DNA of 64,000 bases from Cololabis saira (GCF_033807715.1 NC_084587.1:25603017-25667016), one strand, 5' to 3'; counted from the stretch's first letter, positions 1 to 11,166 are shown. Notes: a model not told the origin generated them from the sequence alone. Program-made: numbers and translations.

Positions 1-1140
1 GAAAAAATACCTATAAAAAGGAAAACGTCTGTAGTTATGCATTTATTCAATGCCAAAACTTCATACAAGAAAGTGCATTTATATATTTCCTCACTGTCTC
101 CTAGGCTTGTAAATGTAAACACTGAACAGCTGGACAAATTAAAGTGCATGAACATTAATAACATGTTTTATATAAACCAGGACAGTGCACTGCTTTGTAA
201 TAATTAAATACATTAAATAATAATTTCACAAATATAATTATTGTGAAATAACTAAGAAATAAATAACTCAAATAGGCTTAACAATATCCCTTCTTTTCCA
301 ATATCCTTTTAGCCTGTCTAATTTATTCTGTCACCACACACACATATTGCCATGAAGCATCAGGCATTTTTCACTCATGTCATGACAAACTGTATCCGAT
401 AACAGAAGAAACCAAACAAGCTATAATAAATATAAATAATATGAACTTCATTGAACTAATATAACATTTTGAAATTTAAGCTGAAATATCCAAAGCACTG
501 AACACTGGTTTTGCACGGGTGGGCGTGTGTCTGAGTGTGCATGAGAGTGTCCGTGTCCGTGTGTAACGTGACTGGTGATTCAATGATCTGCAAGTTTTCC
601 CAGCACACGGTTGACTGGACACGGAAGGATACGAGCGAGGATCACTTACAGAGTGAAAAGCATAAACGTCATAACACAAAAAGACTGACGATCATTTACT
701 TTAACGGCGTCTGTGGAATAATTGTGTATTACAGTACGAGCCGCTCTCCTCTCATGGAGCGCGAGCGGAGCGGGGTCCGTTTCTTAACGCAGCTGGTTGT
801 CTGTGCGAGCGGACATTAACGCACATGGAAGTTTAAACACCGGCTCAAACAGCAAGTTTTCCAGCATTAACAGTGCTGCTCAGCCCGCTGTCTGTACGGA
901 GTAAACTGTGGTTCTGTATTTTCTGAGCTGGTTTCTCAGGCGGCATGTTTGTTTTGCTCACGAGGGCAGCGGGGGCGGGCGGGGCAGAGCTTGAACAATA
1001 GTGCGGTGACAACCGCGTAAACCATTAAGTGTGTTGTAATAAAATATCGATATTAGCCGACAGTATATCGATTATTTATTGAAACAGAGAGCACAACAAT
1101 ATATTGAAATATCGATTTTTTTTCCCACCCCTAATATATA
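1..1140. other. No gene recognised; repeat-like flank
   Basis: The first ~480 bases are AT-rich; the next ~500 are GC-richer with many CpG. At 1020-1135 repeated ATCGAT/TATCGAT motifs end in a CCCACCCCTAATATATA tract, which read on the minus strand resembles the end of a degraded hAT-type element. Short open frames here show no family features. No exon of the cyp4v copy at 11 kb was found here. Confidence 0.4.
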
Positions 1141-1588
1141 GCCTGCCAACTCAGAGAAAGAGGAAAGCAACCAAATTCTGCAGTGTCTGTACAGCCTGCC
1201 CAGATAATCCATCCAGTGTGATGTGGCTTGTACGAGCCATTCAGATTCTGCTCCCTTTCGTTACGTAACGAAAATGCAATTTACATAGGTAGGCCTCCGA
1301 TGCGTGAAACCACGCCCACAACTACTGTAACTCCGCCGGCCGGAGCTTCCGCCATTTTTTCGTAGCGGTGTATCGCGTCATTCAGGCAGCCAATCAGCAC
1401 AGTCCTCATTATCATAGCCCCCGCCCACTCAGAATCCCGCATAGATAATGAGGTTAGAGAATGGGAAGATAAAGACATGGCTCTGAGGATGAATTTCTAA
1501 TTTATTTAACAAAAACAATCAAAAGCTTGTTTTTTAAGATATTCAAGGGCTGTTTAAAATAGGTAACGGATGCCATAATAGGTCCCCT
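1141..1588 (-). mobile_element. piggyBac-like MITE, truncated copy
   Basis: This stretch matches, in opposite orientation, the element at 42856-43362, including the internal GTTACGTAAC palindrome and the GCCGGCCGGAG core. Its right end reads GGTCCCCT followed by TTAA, the expected piggyBac target. The opposite end (about 50 bp present in the 42.9-kb copy) is missing. It carries no coding capacity. Confidence 0.65.
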
Positions 1589-1985
1589 TTAAATGATGAA
1601 ATCGTGAGCAACAGGAATTTTCTGGAATGGTTAAAATACCTCATCCGTGAAGCTGAACTGTGCACAAAAGCGATTAACATTCTATATATCTGTATAGCAG
1701 GGCTCTTCAAGTCTGATTGTCAAGGGCAACTGTTCTGCATGTTTTAGATGCGTCAACACACCTCATTCAAACGTATTAATTAACATCAGGTTCTTCCCGA
1801 GCTCTGGACAAGCCTGTTAGTGACACAGTCATTTGTATTAGTGTGTGTTAATATAGCTTATATAGATGATACTCATTATTTTATTTTGAAGGGTTGAAGC
1901 AGAAGCAGTTTGAGAGCCTGAAGTGCAACACCTAAAAAAATGTCAACGTACAGTTGCAGCTCCTGGAGGAATCAAAATTTTAATA
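1589..1985. other. No gene; small MITE-related fragment
   Basis: The part around 1700-1810 (GCATGTTTTAGATG and CAACACACCT motifs) resembles the inner part of the small hAT MITE at 10890-11115. The remainder is unassigned AT-rich sequence. Confidence 0.35.
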
Positions 1986-1989
1986 CTAC

Positions 1990-2200
1990 TACTGTAATTT
2001 AGCAGATGCTTGTATCCAAAGCGAGAGAACAAACACACCATTACGCCCGGGGAGCAATTAGGGTTAAGGGCCTTGCTCAAGGGGCCAACGGGGTTCATCT
2101 TGGTTGCCATTCCGGGGCTTGAACCTGGGTCCTGCAGACCCAAGCCCACCTCTGGAGTACCAATACCTGCTGACTACAACCTGTTAAGGTTTTTGGTTGC
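1990..2200. repeat. Dispersed teleost repeat, possibly SINE-related
   Basis: The stretch contains the phrases TTTAGCAGATGCTT, ATCCAAAGCGA and TTAAGGGCCTTGCTCAAGGG, which I recognise as a very common fish interspersed repeat. On the minus strand GGTTCAAGCCCC resembles a pol III B box, so a tRNA-derived origin is possible but not shown. The 2200-2680 stretch that follows has no recognisable gene. Confidence 0.45.
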
Positions 2201-2791
2201 CTAGTAACTAGAGCTGTACATAGACATGGCTCTCTAGTAAATGCACCATTTAGCCCCACTGTGTTGTGATCGTACCTCACAGATTAAGGACTAGCTCGGG
2301 AGGCACCTGCAAGCCCAGTGCCACCATCCCCACAAAAGCCACACCCCCACCAACCGTAACCTGGGGCAGAACTCCAGAAACCGGGACTGTGAGAATAGGA
2401 GTCCAGAGGTTGTACAGCTGTTGAGAAATAACTTTTTCTTTGATATTGCTAAGTAATTGGAGGTTCGATACAGGGCTACAGCTGTGTGTGACTTGTGAGT
2501 GATCCAGCTATTAACACAAGGTGTTTTTTTTTCCCTGATGACACCCTGATTGTTGCTGCTTAGAGAGGATTGGCCCAGAGCCACACGCCTTTATCTCTGT
2601 CTTGCCCATTGGTTGCAGCCCATCCAGTCACAGCTCCCGATCCATAGAGCCGGGACATAAAAGACACGCTCAACCTTCAATCGGGAAGCAAAAATTCAAA
2701 TCTTGACAACGGATGGTGACGTGGCGAGAGTAGCGCGGTAGGATTGAATAATTTTTGGGCGGATTTGCATAAACTGTACTGACTGTAACAT

Positions 2792-4040
2792 CATGACATC
2801 TAGCTCAGATGGATATGAAAATGAAATGGATGATAAATCAGCCTAGGAAACAGAAAAGGGCTATGACAGAGAGAAATACACGAGACAGAGCGAAAAGTTG
2901 GTCGGATGGGCTAGGGCTGGGAAAAAGTAGTGAAGAAGAAGAAATAGTCTGAATGAAAGGCAGACAAATATGGATCGAGCTCAAGAAAGCGACTGTAAAG
3001 TAGTGATTGAAATTCAATCAGGATGGTGGGCACTATCACCCAATTAAACTTACCAGAGTAATCGAGGAAGAAATCGGTAGAATAAAATATGCCAGGTTTA
3101 TGAACAACAAACGAGTGTTGATACATGCAACCAGAACAAGAAAAGATACTTAGAATGTCAACACTAAAAGGAGAAAGGATGAAGGCTCATACCTGGAGCA
3201 ATGGCAAGAGTGAGAGGAGTAATCTCAGGAGTCCCACTAAGCATGTCAATGGAAAATGTAAAAAATTAGTTAAAAGGAGGAAAAGTGACTGAGGCCACAA
3301 GGCTTAAAAGTAAAAGGAATGGCACATTGAAGGAAACCCTGTCAGTAGTACTTCAGTTTGAGAAAAGTATACCAAGTACAGTGCAAATGGGATATGTGAA
3401 TTACCCAGTGAGGGAATTCATACCAAAGCCACTCAGGTGTTGTACATGCCAGAGAATGGGGCATACAGCGCAACAGTTCAAAGGAAAACTAAGGTGTGCA
3501 AGATGTGGAGGGCCACATGGGTATGGAAAATGTGACAAAGATACCAAGGTGCAATGTTGTAACTGTGGAGGAGAACACAGTGCTGCATATGGAGGATGTG
3601 TAGTACAGAGGGAAGCCAGAGAGGTACAGAAAGTTAAAATAATTGAAAAAGTCTCATATGCAGAAGCACTGAAGAAAGTTAGGGGGACAGGAACAAATGA
3701 TGGAAACTTTAGTGAAATGACACAGAGACATGTAGTACAGAGGGACAGTAAAACACCACATAATCAGGCCAGAACCCAAACTCCAGTGATTGCCCAAAAT
3801 GTTTGCACTCACAAATGTAAAGTTAATGATGAAACACTAGTGATGAATAAAGTGAACTTTGTGGTCTTCATCTGCCACAATATTAATGTTACAACACAGC
3901 TGAAAAGGAAAAGTGACAGGATTAAGGCCATTGTGGAAGCAGCAGACAAATTCCTAGATATGAAAGATGTGAAATCAGACCAGATACATGCACTACTAAA
4001 GGAAAATGAAGCTGCAGAAAATACACATGCAGAGGGTTAA
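2792..4040 (+). pseudogene. LINE ORF1 remnant (gag-like zinc-knuckle protein)
   Basis: A possible start at 2792 is closed by a stop after 17 codons. The main open stretch is 3285-4040 (251 codons). It contains three cysteine-rich knuckles in succession, with the CxxCxxxGHT, CxxCGGPHGYGKC and CCNCGGEHSAAYGGC patterns, which are nucleic-acid binding. A KVSYAEALKKV segment typical of I/Nimb gag-like ORF1 follows. The protein would coat the element RNA. In the first knuckle the expected final cysteine is replaced (AQQF), which is another sign of decay. Confidence 0.7.
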
Positions 4041-4119
4041 CATATTTATGATGGTACTACACATACTTCAGTGGAATACAAGAAGCCTTATAGCAAATGG
4101 ACAATAATTTAAAAAGTAC

Positions 4120-5351
4120 ATACAGTACATGAATTAGATGCAGTTCCAGATATTGTATGTGTACAAGAAACTTGGTTACGGCCCCAGTTAGATTTTGTAA
4201 TTCCAGGGTTCAGTTCTATAAGACATGACAGAAATAACCAACATGGAGGAGGGTGTGCTCCATTTTTCAAAGATGGGTTGGCCTATAGGGAGATTCCCTC
4301 CTCTGAGGATATTGAATGTATTGTAGTTGAAATTTGTAGCCCAAGGGAAGAGGGAAACATTAAGCTAATTAATTTTTATAATCCATGTAGAAATGTAACT
4401 GTTGAAAGTTTCAAGGAAATGGCAGGGACTGTAGCTAAGAAAGAAATATGGTGTGGAGATTTCAACGCACACAGCAGCTTGTGGGGTAGTACTCACACAG
4501 ACAGCAATGGGGATGTAGTGGAAGAAATGATGGATGAAAGGTCTTTAGTATGTCTTAACAATGGAAAAGGTACAAGAGTGGACGTGAACAGGGGTACAAT
4601 GTCATGTTTGGATCTGACAATGGTGTCAGATAGATTGGTGAATGCCTGCGAGTGGTGTGTTAAGACTAATTCAACTGTAGGAAGTGATCATTTCCCGGTG
4701 CAAACTATTGTAAATGCAAGTGTATGCCTACAAGAAGGAAATATATTCACCAGGTGGTGCTTTGGTAAGGCAGATTGGAAAAAAATTAGGATATGTTGTG
4801 AAGAGTCAACACATTTGATAATGCAGCAAACCTGAACATACCAAAAATAACTACACAGGGTAGGAAGAAAGTGGTACAGTGGTGGAATGAGGAATGCAGC
4901 AGAGCAATAAAAGAACGAAACAAAGCATTCAGAGCATTGAAGAAAAACTTGTCACAAGAGAATATTATAGAATATCAAAGGAAAAGGGCAGTGGCTCGTA
5001 GGATCATTAAGTACACCAAAAAGAGTACAGGGAGAGAATTTTGTTTCACCATAGGCAGAGGAGTTCAGCTGGGGGATATATGGTCCATGTTCAAGCGAAT
5101 GAGTGGGAAAAGGAAGTCAGCTAAAATACCAGCACTAGTAGATGGGGAGAGAATGACAGTGCCATACAAAGAAAAGGCTGATGTAATAGGTACAGCATTT
5201 GCTGCAGTACATAATGGGGAGCACATAGATGAGTTATATAGGCAGCAGAAAGACTGCACAATCAGAGAAAATGAGAAAGTGAGAGAGAAGAAAGGGGATG
5301 ACATGTCAACGATGAATATGGACCTTACAAGTTCAGAACTTAAAATGGCTT
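4120..5351 (+). pseudogene. LINE ORF2 endonuclease region, broken
   Basis: In several frames the sequence encodes an apurinic-type endonuclease domain. A VCVQETWL motif lies near 4160, WCGDFNAHSSLWGS near 4450 and GSDHFPV near 4680; these carry the catalytic Glu, Asp-Asn and Asp-His of the family. Open pieces are 4278-4835 and 4871-5351, separated by a stop and frameshift near 4830. The domain normally nicks the genomic target for target-primed reverse transcription. It is inactive here because of the breaks. Confidence 0.7.
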
Positions 5352-5515
5352 ACAGTGGTAAATGGCTTACACTTATATAGCGCTTTTCATACACAACGGC
5401 GCTGGCCTGACAACCGGGAGCAACCGGGGGATTCAGTGTCTTGCCCAAGGACACTTTGGTGGACACAGGCGGAACTAGGGTTTACGCTCTACCAACTGAG
5501 CCACCTTCCCCCCAA
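5352..5515 (-). repeat. tRNA-derived SINE inserted in LINE ORF2
   Basis: On the minus strand the unit opens with GGTGGCTCAGTTGGTAGAGCG, a tRNA-like A box. It continues through GTCCTTGGGCAAGACACT and ends in GAAAAGCGCTATATAAG plus a TTTACCA tail, an L2-like 3' end of the kind teleost SINEs borrow. It interrupts the LINE reading frame between the SELKMAYS segment and the TAPGQDQ segment. No clear target duplication was seen. Confidence 0.65.
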
Positions 5516-6029
5516 AATAGTCTTACAAGGTACAGGATATACAGCACCAGGACAGGACCAGTCATGTTATGCCATTTTCCGGCAGCTACCAGTGGAAACA
5601 TTAAAAATGGTGTTGAGACTTTTTAATAAAATATGGAAGGAGGGAGTTCTGCCCAGTGGTTGGAAAAGAGCAATAATATTGCCATTTAATAAACCAGGGA
5701 AGAATCCTTCTAATCCTGGTAGCTATAGACCCATAGCCTTGACGTCCCACTTATATAAATGGTTGGAGAAGATAATAGTTATGCTTCTGTCATATGTCCT
5801 GGAACAGAGAGGGTTCAGAGTGGATTTAGAAAAGGACAATCCACAATGGATTGTTGTGTCTCGTCAAAGGTGTTAAGTGTCAGTCATGTTCAAGTTTAGT
5901 GTTTCATGTTTCACTAAAAGACAGGTGTCTTTTATACAGGTAACGAGTTCAAACAGGTGCAGTTAATACAGGTAATGAGTGGAGAACAGGAGGGCTTCCT
6001 AAAGAAGAACTAACAGGTCTGAGAGCCGG

Positions 6030-6238
6030 AAGTCTTACTGGTTGACAGGTGATCAAATACTTATGTCATTCAATAAAATGCAAATTAATTACTTAAAAAT
6101 CATACAATGTGATTTTCTGGATTTTTTAGATTCCATCACTCACAGTTGAAGAGTGATAAAAATTAAAGACTTCTACATGCTTTTCAAGTGGGAAAACCTG
6201 CAAAATCGGCAGTGTATCAAATACTTGTTCTCCCCACT
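6030..6238 (-). mobile_element. Tc1/mariner-type terminal fragment
   Basis: On the minus strand it starts TACAGTGGGGAGAACAAG, followed by TATTTGATACACTGCC and AAAACCTGC-type text. This is the familiar terminal sequence of fish Tc1-like MITEs. Only one end is present. Confidence 0.65.
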
Positions 6239-6239
6239 G

Positions 6240-6240
<1 letters not shown>

Positions 6241-6313
<73 letters not shown>
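6241..6313. repeat. (TA)n microsatellite
   Basis: About 70 bases of alternating T and A directly abut the Tc1-like terminus, whose TA target may have seeded the expansion. A short (TCTA)n tract follows near 6344-6360. Confidence 0.9.
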
Positions 6314-6314
<1 letters not shown>

Positions 6315-7129
6315 CAGTTGTACCTTTGTTTCGTCTGTAGTTTTGTCTATCTATCTATCTAGTAAAAACATGAAGCTTCACTTTATATTCAGAGAAACTA
6401 ATGTGGCAGCTACAACTGTTAGATTTCATCTATTAAACCAACATTTATCTTCCTAAATGATTTATTTCAGCCAGTGGTGATGCTCCACAGAGCTGCAGGT
6501 TTCTCCCCGGGACGCCGCCGTAGTTTGACCCAGCGATCGTGTCTGTTCTCCGGCCGTGAGCTGCTGATGCTGCCCGGACCGGCGGCTCTTTTGATCCCCG
6601 GAACATCGGATCAAATTTCTTAACAGGCGTTATTTGAATAAACTGAGCCCAGGGTGGGGATCTTAACGGTTACTTTTACGCCTGAAAAAATGTTAAAACG
6701 TAATAAAGTGGCATATTAACAGCGCTACAGCTGGAATTACAACAGCTTCTAGTCTGCTTTTAAATCTCATCTTTCGCTGTCGTTTTGGTGCGAAATGCAT
6801 TCTGGGATACACTGTAGCACACTGCTGTGTGAACGGTCTGCTGGAGCAGCGTTCTGAATCCTTCATTTAGTAGGCAGTGTACAGTGCATACTTTGTGTGT
6901 CTCCCCTTGTCTCGTTGCCAGTTTGTTGCCTCATGTCAAGTGTGGTCAAGTGTCGTCACGTCGCCAAATTTAGTTTGTACCTGAAGTTTGTGAAAGATTG
7001 ATCCTCCCTGAGAGCGCTTTTTGTTCAACCCTTTTTGATCCTGCTCTGCAGCATTTTTGGTTCCTATTTTTAAATAAATACTCTTTTTGTTCCTGGAGTC
7101 GTGCATTTGAGTCCTCCTTGAGTCAAGTC

Positions 7130-7558
7130 CATTACATGGATGCTCTAGTTAGAGTTAGTAATGAGGTAGAAAAGACAATGAAAATGAAAGAGTTAATAGC
7201 AATAGTGTATTTTGATATCGAAAAAGCACATGATTCCATGTAGAGGGATGGGTTTCTTATCAAACTAAGTAAAATGGGTATTGGAGGGAGATTGTATAAC
7301 TGGATTATGGACTTTTTAATAGGCAGGACATTTAAAGTCAAGGTTGGAACAGGTTGGAAAAATGTGCCACATGTCTTTAAGAATGTGAGGAAAGCAATAG
7401 AAAAAGCTGAAAAGTGGTCACATGAATGGGGGTTCAAAATGTCAAGTAAGTCATGTTACATGATTTTTACAAATAAGCGCAAGATTGGCATTGAGAAGCT
7501 AACTCTATATGGTCAGCCGATGGAGAGGGTGAATGAGTTTAAGTACCTGGCATTTAAC
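7130..7558 (+). pseudogene. LINE reverse-transcriptase fragment after the LTR insertion
   Basis: The frame resumes with ALVRVSNEVEKTMKMKEL. The next motif is IAIVYFDIEKAHDSM, the RT segment that holds the first catalytic Asp, here followed by a stop. GIGGRLYNWIMDFLIGR then follows, and after an internal deletion KAEKWSHEWGFKMSSKS and VNEFKYLAF. The YADD segment is absent, consistent with an internal deletion. Confidence 0.65.
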
Positions 7559-8159
7559 TACCTAACATCTTTATTTCATTTAATGACGCCAGATCTGGCT
7601 GGGGTTTTTATTGTAGCATCGGCTATCTGCTAGTTGAAACGTGTGGTCTGTTAGTCTGTCTGAGTTTTATGGTGTTTTTATAGTTCATGCTTTATGGTGC
7701 GGTACTTTATTTATTTTTTTAAAACTTTTTTGTAGGTGCGCCGTCACCTTAATGTTTAGCTGTGTTTTGATCTGTGTTTCTGGTGCGCCGTCACCTGTTC
7801 AGCTGTGTTTTCATCTGTTTCTGGGTGTCAAAACAGTGGACGGGGCTAGCAGGGGCCACCGTCTGACGTCACTACTCAGAATGTAAACAACAATGGCGAC
7901 CTACGAGTTAAATTATATTTTCAAATTTTATAAAAACGAAGACATCAACAAGGTTTTTTATATCACATTGTTATAATTGATACCAACATTTATCTTTTAA
8001 GACCTACATGTCTTAATAGCCAGGGTTCCTTTTAAAAAACAGGCTAAATGAAATTATGTTACACACTCTTGTACAGTAGGTGGCGGTATTCAACTTAAAG
8101 TTGGTTGCGATCCACCAATAAAACAGAGAAGAAGAAGAACAACAACAATCGGGAAGCAA

Positions 8160-8504
8160 CTGTATGTCCAGTGACAACTTGCCTCAAACATGATTGAACT
8201 TTTAAATGATAGATAGATATCAATTCAGATTTGTGGGTTATTGTCTTGTTTATAGCTTTGTAGCTTTGCTCCTTCTGGCTCCTTTTGACTGTTGTTGACT
8301 GTTAGAAGTAATTTTGGTTTTTGGATAAAAGCCTATTTGGCTTCCCTTTTTGTTAAAGTAGTTGATAGGTTTTAGCCTGGAGTTGGGATAGCAAGGATCT
8401 TGTTTTAGTAAACCCCTTTTGGTATATTAACACTTCTTTTTTTTTTCCTTAATTTATGGCGCTGCTCCCCTTTTTGTATTTCGCAGACCAGTGTTTTGTC
8501 ATTT
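8160..8504. other. No gene recognised
   Basis: AT-rich single-copy-like sequence lies between two LINE insertions. No exon, RNA gene or regulatory pattern is supportable. Confidence 0.4.
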
Positions 8505-8920
8505 AAGAATCTCTTGAGTAAAAAATATTGGTAGTACGGTGGAAACCACCACATACTGCATCACTAGTGGCATCTTCTGATGGATATTTTAACCCTTGAG
8601 CTCTCTGTTGCACGGTCTCATGGAGCAAAAGAAAAGACCTTAAAATCCTGGTCAGAAGCCATCGGAGCTGTAAAGTCTTGCCTATAAAGGGTGGTAACGG
8701 GGAGGGGATGGTGCAGATCACTCACTGGGGTGGGAGGGGTTTTCTTTTTGTTTTTGTTGATTAATTCCTAGTATTGGAATCAGAGCCGGATTAACGCAAA
8801 GGCAGACTAGGCACGTGCCTAGGGCCCGACAGGGGGGGGGCCCAGACAGAGGGACAAAACACACACACACATATTAATGGTTGATAACATGCCGATAAAA
8901 ACCTAAGGCATATATATATA

Positions 8921-9170
8921 TGTGCATTATTACTATATTTAGTATACATACATATATATATACGCATACATACGCACAGGGCCGCCGCAAGGGATGTGCG
9001 AACCGTGCGACCGCACGGGGCCTGGCCCCTTGGGGCCCCAAGGGGCCCCAAGGGCACATAATAGTAATTATGTGCATTATTACTATATTTAGTATACATA
9101 CATATATATATATATATACGCATACATACGCACAGGGCCGCCGCAAGGGATGTGCGAACCGTGCGACCCC
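8921..9170. repeat. Tandem duplication of about 150 bp across a hAT junction
   Basis: TGTGCATTATTACTATATTT starts at 8921 and again at 9071. Each copy continues through TATAC-rich sequence into CATACGCA and CAGGGCCGCCGCAAGGGATG (8977 and 9133). The duplicated unit therefore contains the left boundary of the inner hAT element plus its flank. Confidence 0.85.
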
Positions 9171-9786
9171 AAGGGGCCTGGCGCCCCAAGGGGCCTGGCG
9201 CTATGGGCCGTTTTTGTTTTTCCCCAATTTTTTTTTCTTTCCTTATAAATATCAACAGTCACGTTCCATTACAGACCTAAATGTGTACTAGTCTGTGCAT
9301 ATCAATAAATATATGTGCAATGATGACGCGTGTCTGTTGTTCAATACAACTGATCAGACCAAGCGCGGACACAAGCTGCTCTGATCCAGACGGGTGGAGT
9401 TGGAACAAACTGTCACACAATGTCGAGAGAACGAGACAGATTCAGGAAATTTCCATCAGGGGATGAAAAAAGAAAAAAACAAAAGAAAATGGAAGAGTTT
9501 AATGCCTCTCTGAAAGGCACGTTTGATAAATTTGTTACAAAAATCACAGATCCGCCCGGGTCTCAAGCAGCCATGGGGCCCCGCGTCGAGGCAAGCCCAG
9601 ATGATGATGATGATGAGGCAGGGGAAGGTATCCAGTATTTTGCTAATTGGAGAGTTAAAATTGTGCATATAGACACCCGATCCGACCCGAAAAACCCAAA
9701 AATTTCGCTCGCGCTCGCTACGCTCACGCGCGAGAGCCCCCCTGGCCATTTCACACAGGGCATCGCAAATCTCCCAAACGACTCTG
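9133..9786 (+). mobile_element. hAT element B nested in A, 8-bp TSD, deletion derivative
   Basis: The left end is CAGGGCCGCCGCAAGGG and the right end is CCCAAACGACTCTG; both are flanked by CATACGCA (9125-9132 and 9787-9794). A sister copy at 31720-32344 has matching ends and interior. The element carries only a transposase N-terminal exon and lacks the catalytic and dimerisation regions, so it is non-autonomous. Because of the tandem duplication its left end could also be placed at 8977. Confidence 0.85.
9420..9735 (+). pseudogene. hAT transposase N-terminal remnant
   Basis: The open frame starts [20 protein letters not shown], the basic SGxEKRKxKK leader of TTF-type/ZMYM-like hAT transposases. 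It continues with an acidic run of five Asp and an YFANWRV segment. The zinc-finger and DDE/RW domains that should follow are absent. The same leader occurs on the minus strand at 31.6-32.05 kb. Confidence 0.6.
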
Positions 9787-10889
9787 CATACGCATACACA
9801 TACATACATATACACATACAGACATACAGTACATACTACAGCACACTTTGTCTTCCTGCAAATTGTATTGGCCTTTGTAGATTTGACTTCTTATTTAACT
9901 ATTCAATTTAATCAACACATTTAATTAAGATTTTCTGCAAAATGCTCACAATCGATAAGATAAGGATAATTTAATAGCATTTAATAGAGCATTGTAATAA
10001 CGTATAAATAATAAAAATCTAAAAATAGTCTGATAGACTGTTTAATATACAACACATGACTTACCTGTATTTTGGAATACAAAGAACCAACTTGACTATG
10101 ACTATGCTATGTAAAATGTGAATTAAGTTTTATTAGTAACTTTGGTAAGTTTAAGATTTCATAAATAACATCGATGGAGGGGGGCCCAAAAATCACAGTC
10201 TGCCTAGTGTAGTCCATTTATTTAATCCGGCTCTGATTGGAATGTGTATGCGAGGGTGTGCGTGTGGATGTGAATGTGTGTTTGTGTGAAAGTGTGTATG
10301 TGGGTCAAGGAGGAGACAGACAAGTATAAATATGTACAGTATATGAAATGTTTTTGTTTTGTTCTAACTGTTGTAATACATTTTTGCCCCTGTTTTTTGC
10401 GTTTGTTCTTTTCAAATGTATAGTGGACATGCTGCTACAACAAAATGTTTAGAGCCGTGCCTGTGACTGTCTGCCTTTTTTTTTAAAAGTTGGCATAAAA
10501 TTAATAAAAAATTGTTAACCAAAAAAAAAGAATCTCTTGAGTAACCAGTTTCAGATAGAAAATGTGTTTTTGATGTGTTGAGCAGCATCTCGACCTCCAA
10601 CAGTGTTTATATACTTTACCCACTGTGTGCCTCTTCTTTAACATTACAATAAACCCCTGTGTTTCACATCCCACATCGTTTCACAATTTCCTTTGTTGCG
10701 ACTTCCTGGCCGAACTGGGTCGCAACACTGATCATCAGTGACCTAGGGATCTAACTGTACATTCCCCCTCACTCATAGTAGATTTCAAATGTCACTGACA
10801 CCAAAACTGCAGTGGAAAAACAATACAATTGCTCTGACTGATGACATCAATAATGTGTTATAAAGTCATGTTAAACACTTTATCTAGAT

Positions 10890-11115
10890 CAGTTTTTCCC
10901 AACCCTGGTGCTCGAGACCCCCTTTCCTGCATGTTTTAGATGTTACCCTGCTTCAGCACACCGTGATAAAAGTACCTGTGTCATCAACAGTGTTGTGCAG
11001 ACCTTGGTGACAAGCTAATGCGGACCCTTAATTAGAATCAGGTGTGTTGGTGCAGGGAAAAATCTAAAAACATGCAGGACAGGAGGGGCTCGAGGACCAA
11101 GGTTGGGAAACACTG
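10890..11115. mobile_element. Small hAT MITE, 8-bp TSD ATCTAGAT
   Basis: A 226-bp element begins CAGTTTTTCCCAACC and ends GGTTGGGAAACACTG. Each side carries ATCTAGAT (10882-10889 and 11116-11123). It has no coding capacity. Its right TSD ends 44 bp from the 3' splice border of cyp4v-copy exon 2, inside that gene's intron 2. Confidence 0.88.
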
Positions 11116-11166
11116 ATCTAGATCATACTGTGAAACTTGAAAATGTGAAGGAGTCTGACCACATAC

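Larger units (their letters stand above)
5852..7136 (+). mobile_element. Solo-LTR-like insertion with 5-bp TSD inside LINE RT
   Basis: The insertion begins TGTTGTGTC and ends CCATTACA (TG...CA) and is bounded on both sides by TGGAT (5847-5851 and 7137-7141). Removing it rejoins the LINE frame exactly, from SGFRKGQSTMD to ALVRVSNEVEK. An AATAAA lies near 7073, close to the right end as in an LTR. It contains a Tc1-like end at 6030-6238 and a (TA)n tract. No pol coding sequence was seen, so a solo LTR carrying later insertions is the simplest reading. Confidence 0.65.
2692..8145 (+). mobile_element. LINE of I/Nimb-like type, flanked by a 14-bp target duplication
   Basis: A non-LTR retrotransposon copy reads left to right: an ORF1 with zinc knuckles, an ORF2 endonuclease, and reverse-transcriptase pieces. 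The 3' end reads GTAGGTGGCGGTATTC, CAATAAAACAGAG and (GAA)n. CAATCGGGAAGCAA occurs at 2678-2691 and again at 8146-8159, exactly bounding the element, so both ends are defined. The copy is dead: ORFs are broken by stops, a SINE sits at about 5352-5515, and an LTR sits at 5852-7136. Sequence between 7560 and about 8040 looks foreign or deleted relative to a normal RT C-terminus. Clade assignment rests on the gag zinc knuckles, the SDHFPV endonuclease end and the tail, and is tentative. Confidence 0.82.
8781..10235. mobile_element. hAT element A, 8-bp TSD
   Basis: The termini are CAGAGCCGGATTAA and its complement TTAATCCGGCTCTG, flanked on each side by ATTGGAAT (8773-8780 and 10236-10243). The 8-bp duplication and CAG-type ends are diagnostic of the hAT superfamily. 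G-rich TGCCTAGGGCCC tracts lie inside the left end. The interior is mainly occupied by a second hAT element (9133-9786). Confidence 0.88.
8521..10527 (+). mobile_element. 5'-truncated LINE 3' end with 16-bp TSD (host of a nest)
   Basis: AAGAATCTCTTGAGTA occurs at 8505-8520 and again at 10528-10543. The right copy is preceded by an A-rich tail (TAACCAAAAAAA), so the insertion is a target-primed retrotransposon read left to right. The element's own sequence is about 550 bases of short coding-like remnant and T-rich 3' UTR, resembling L1-type 3' ends. The rest is the hAT element at 8781-10235. Confidence 0.7.

Noticed and set aside
5352..5515. Possible tRNA gene on the minus strand
   Set aside because: Only an A-box-like part fits a tRNA; it continues into a SINE body and L2-like tail, with no tRNA fold.
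8791..9255. 154-codon minus-strand frame with repeated ICMYTKYSNNAH
   Set aside because: Created by the ~150-bp tandem duplication in hAT A; no coding signature.
1..11160. Search for exons 3-11 of the second cyp4v copy
   Set aside because: No equivalents of the exon 3 to 11 motifs ([13 protein letters not shown], ExxR, heme loop) were found on the minus strand.
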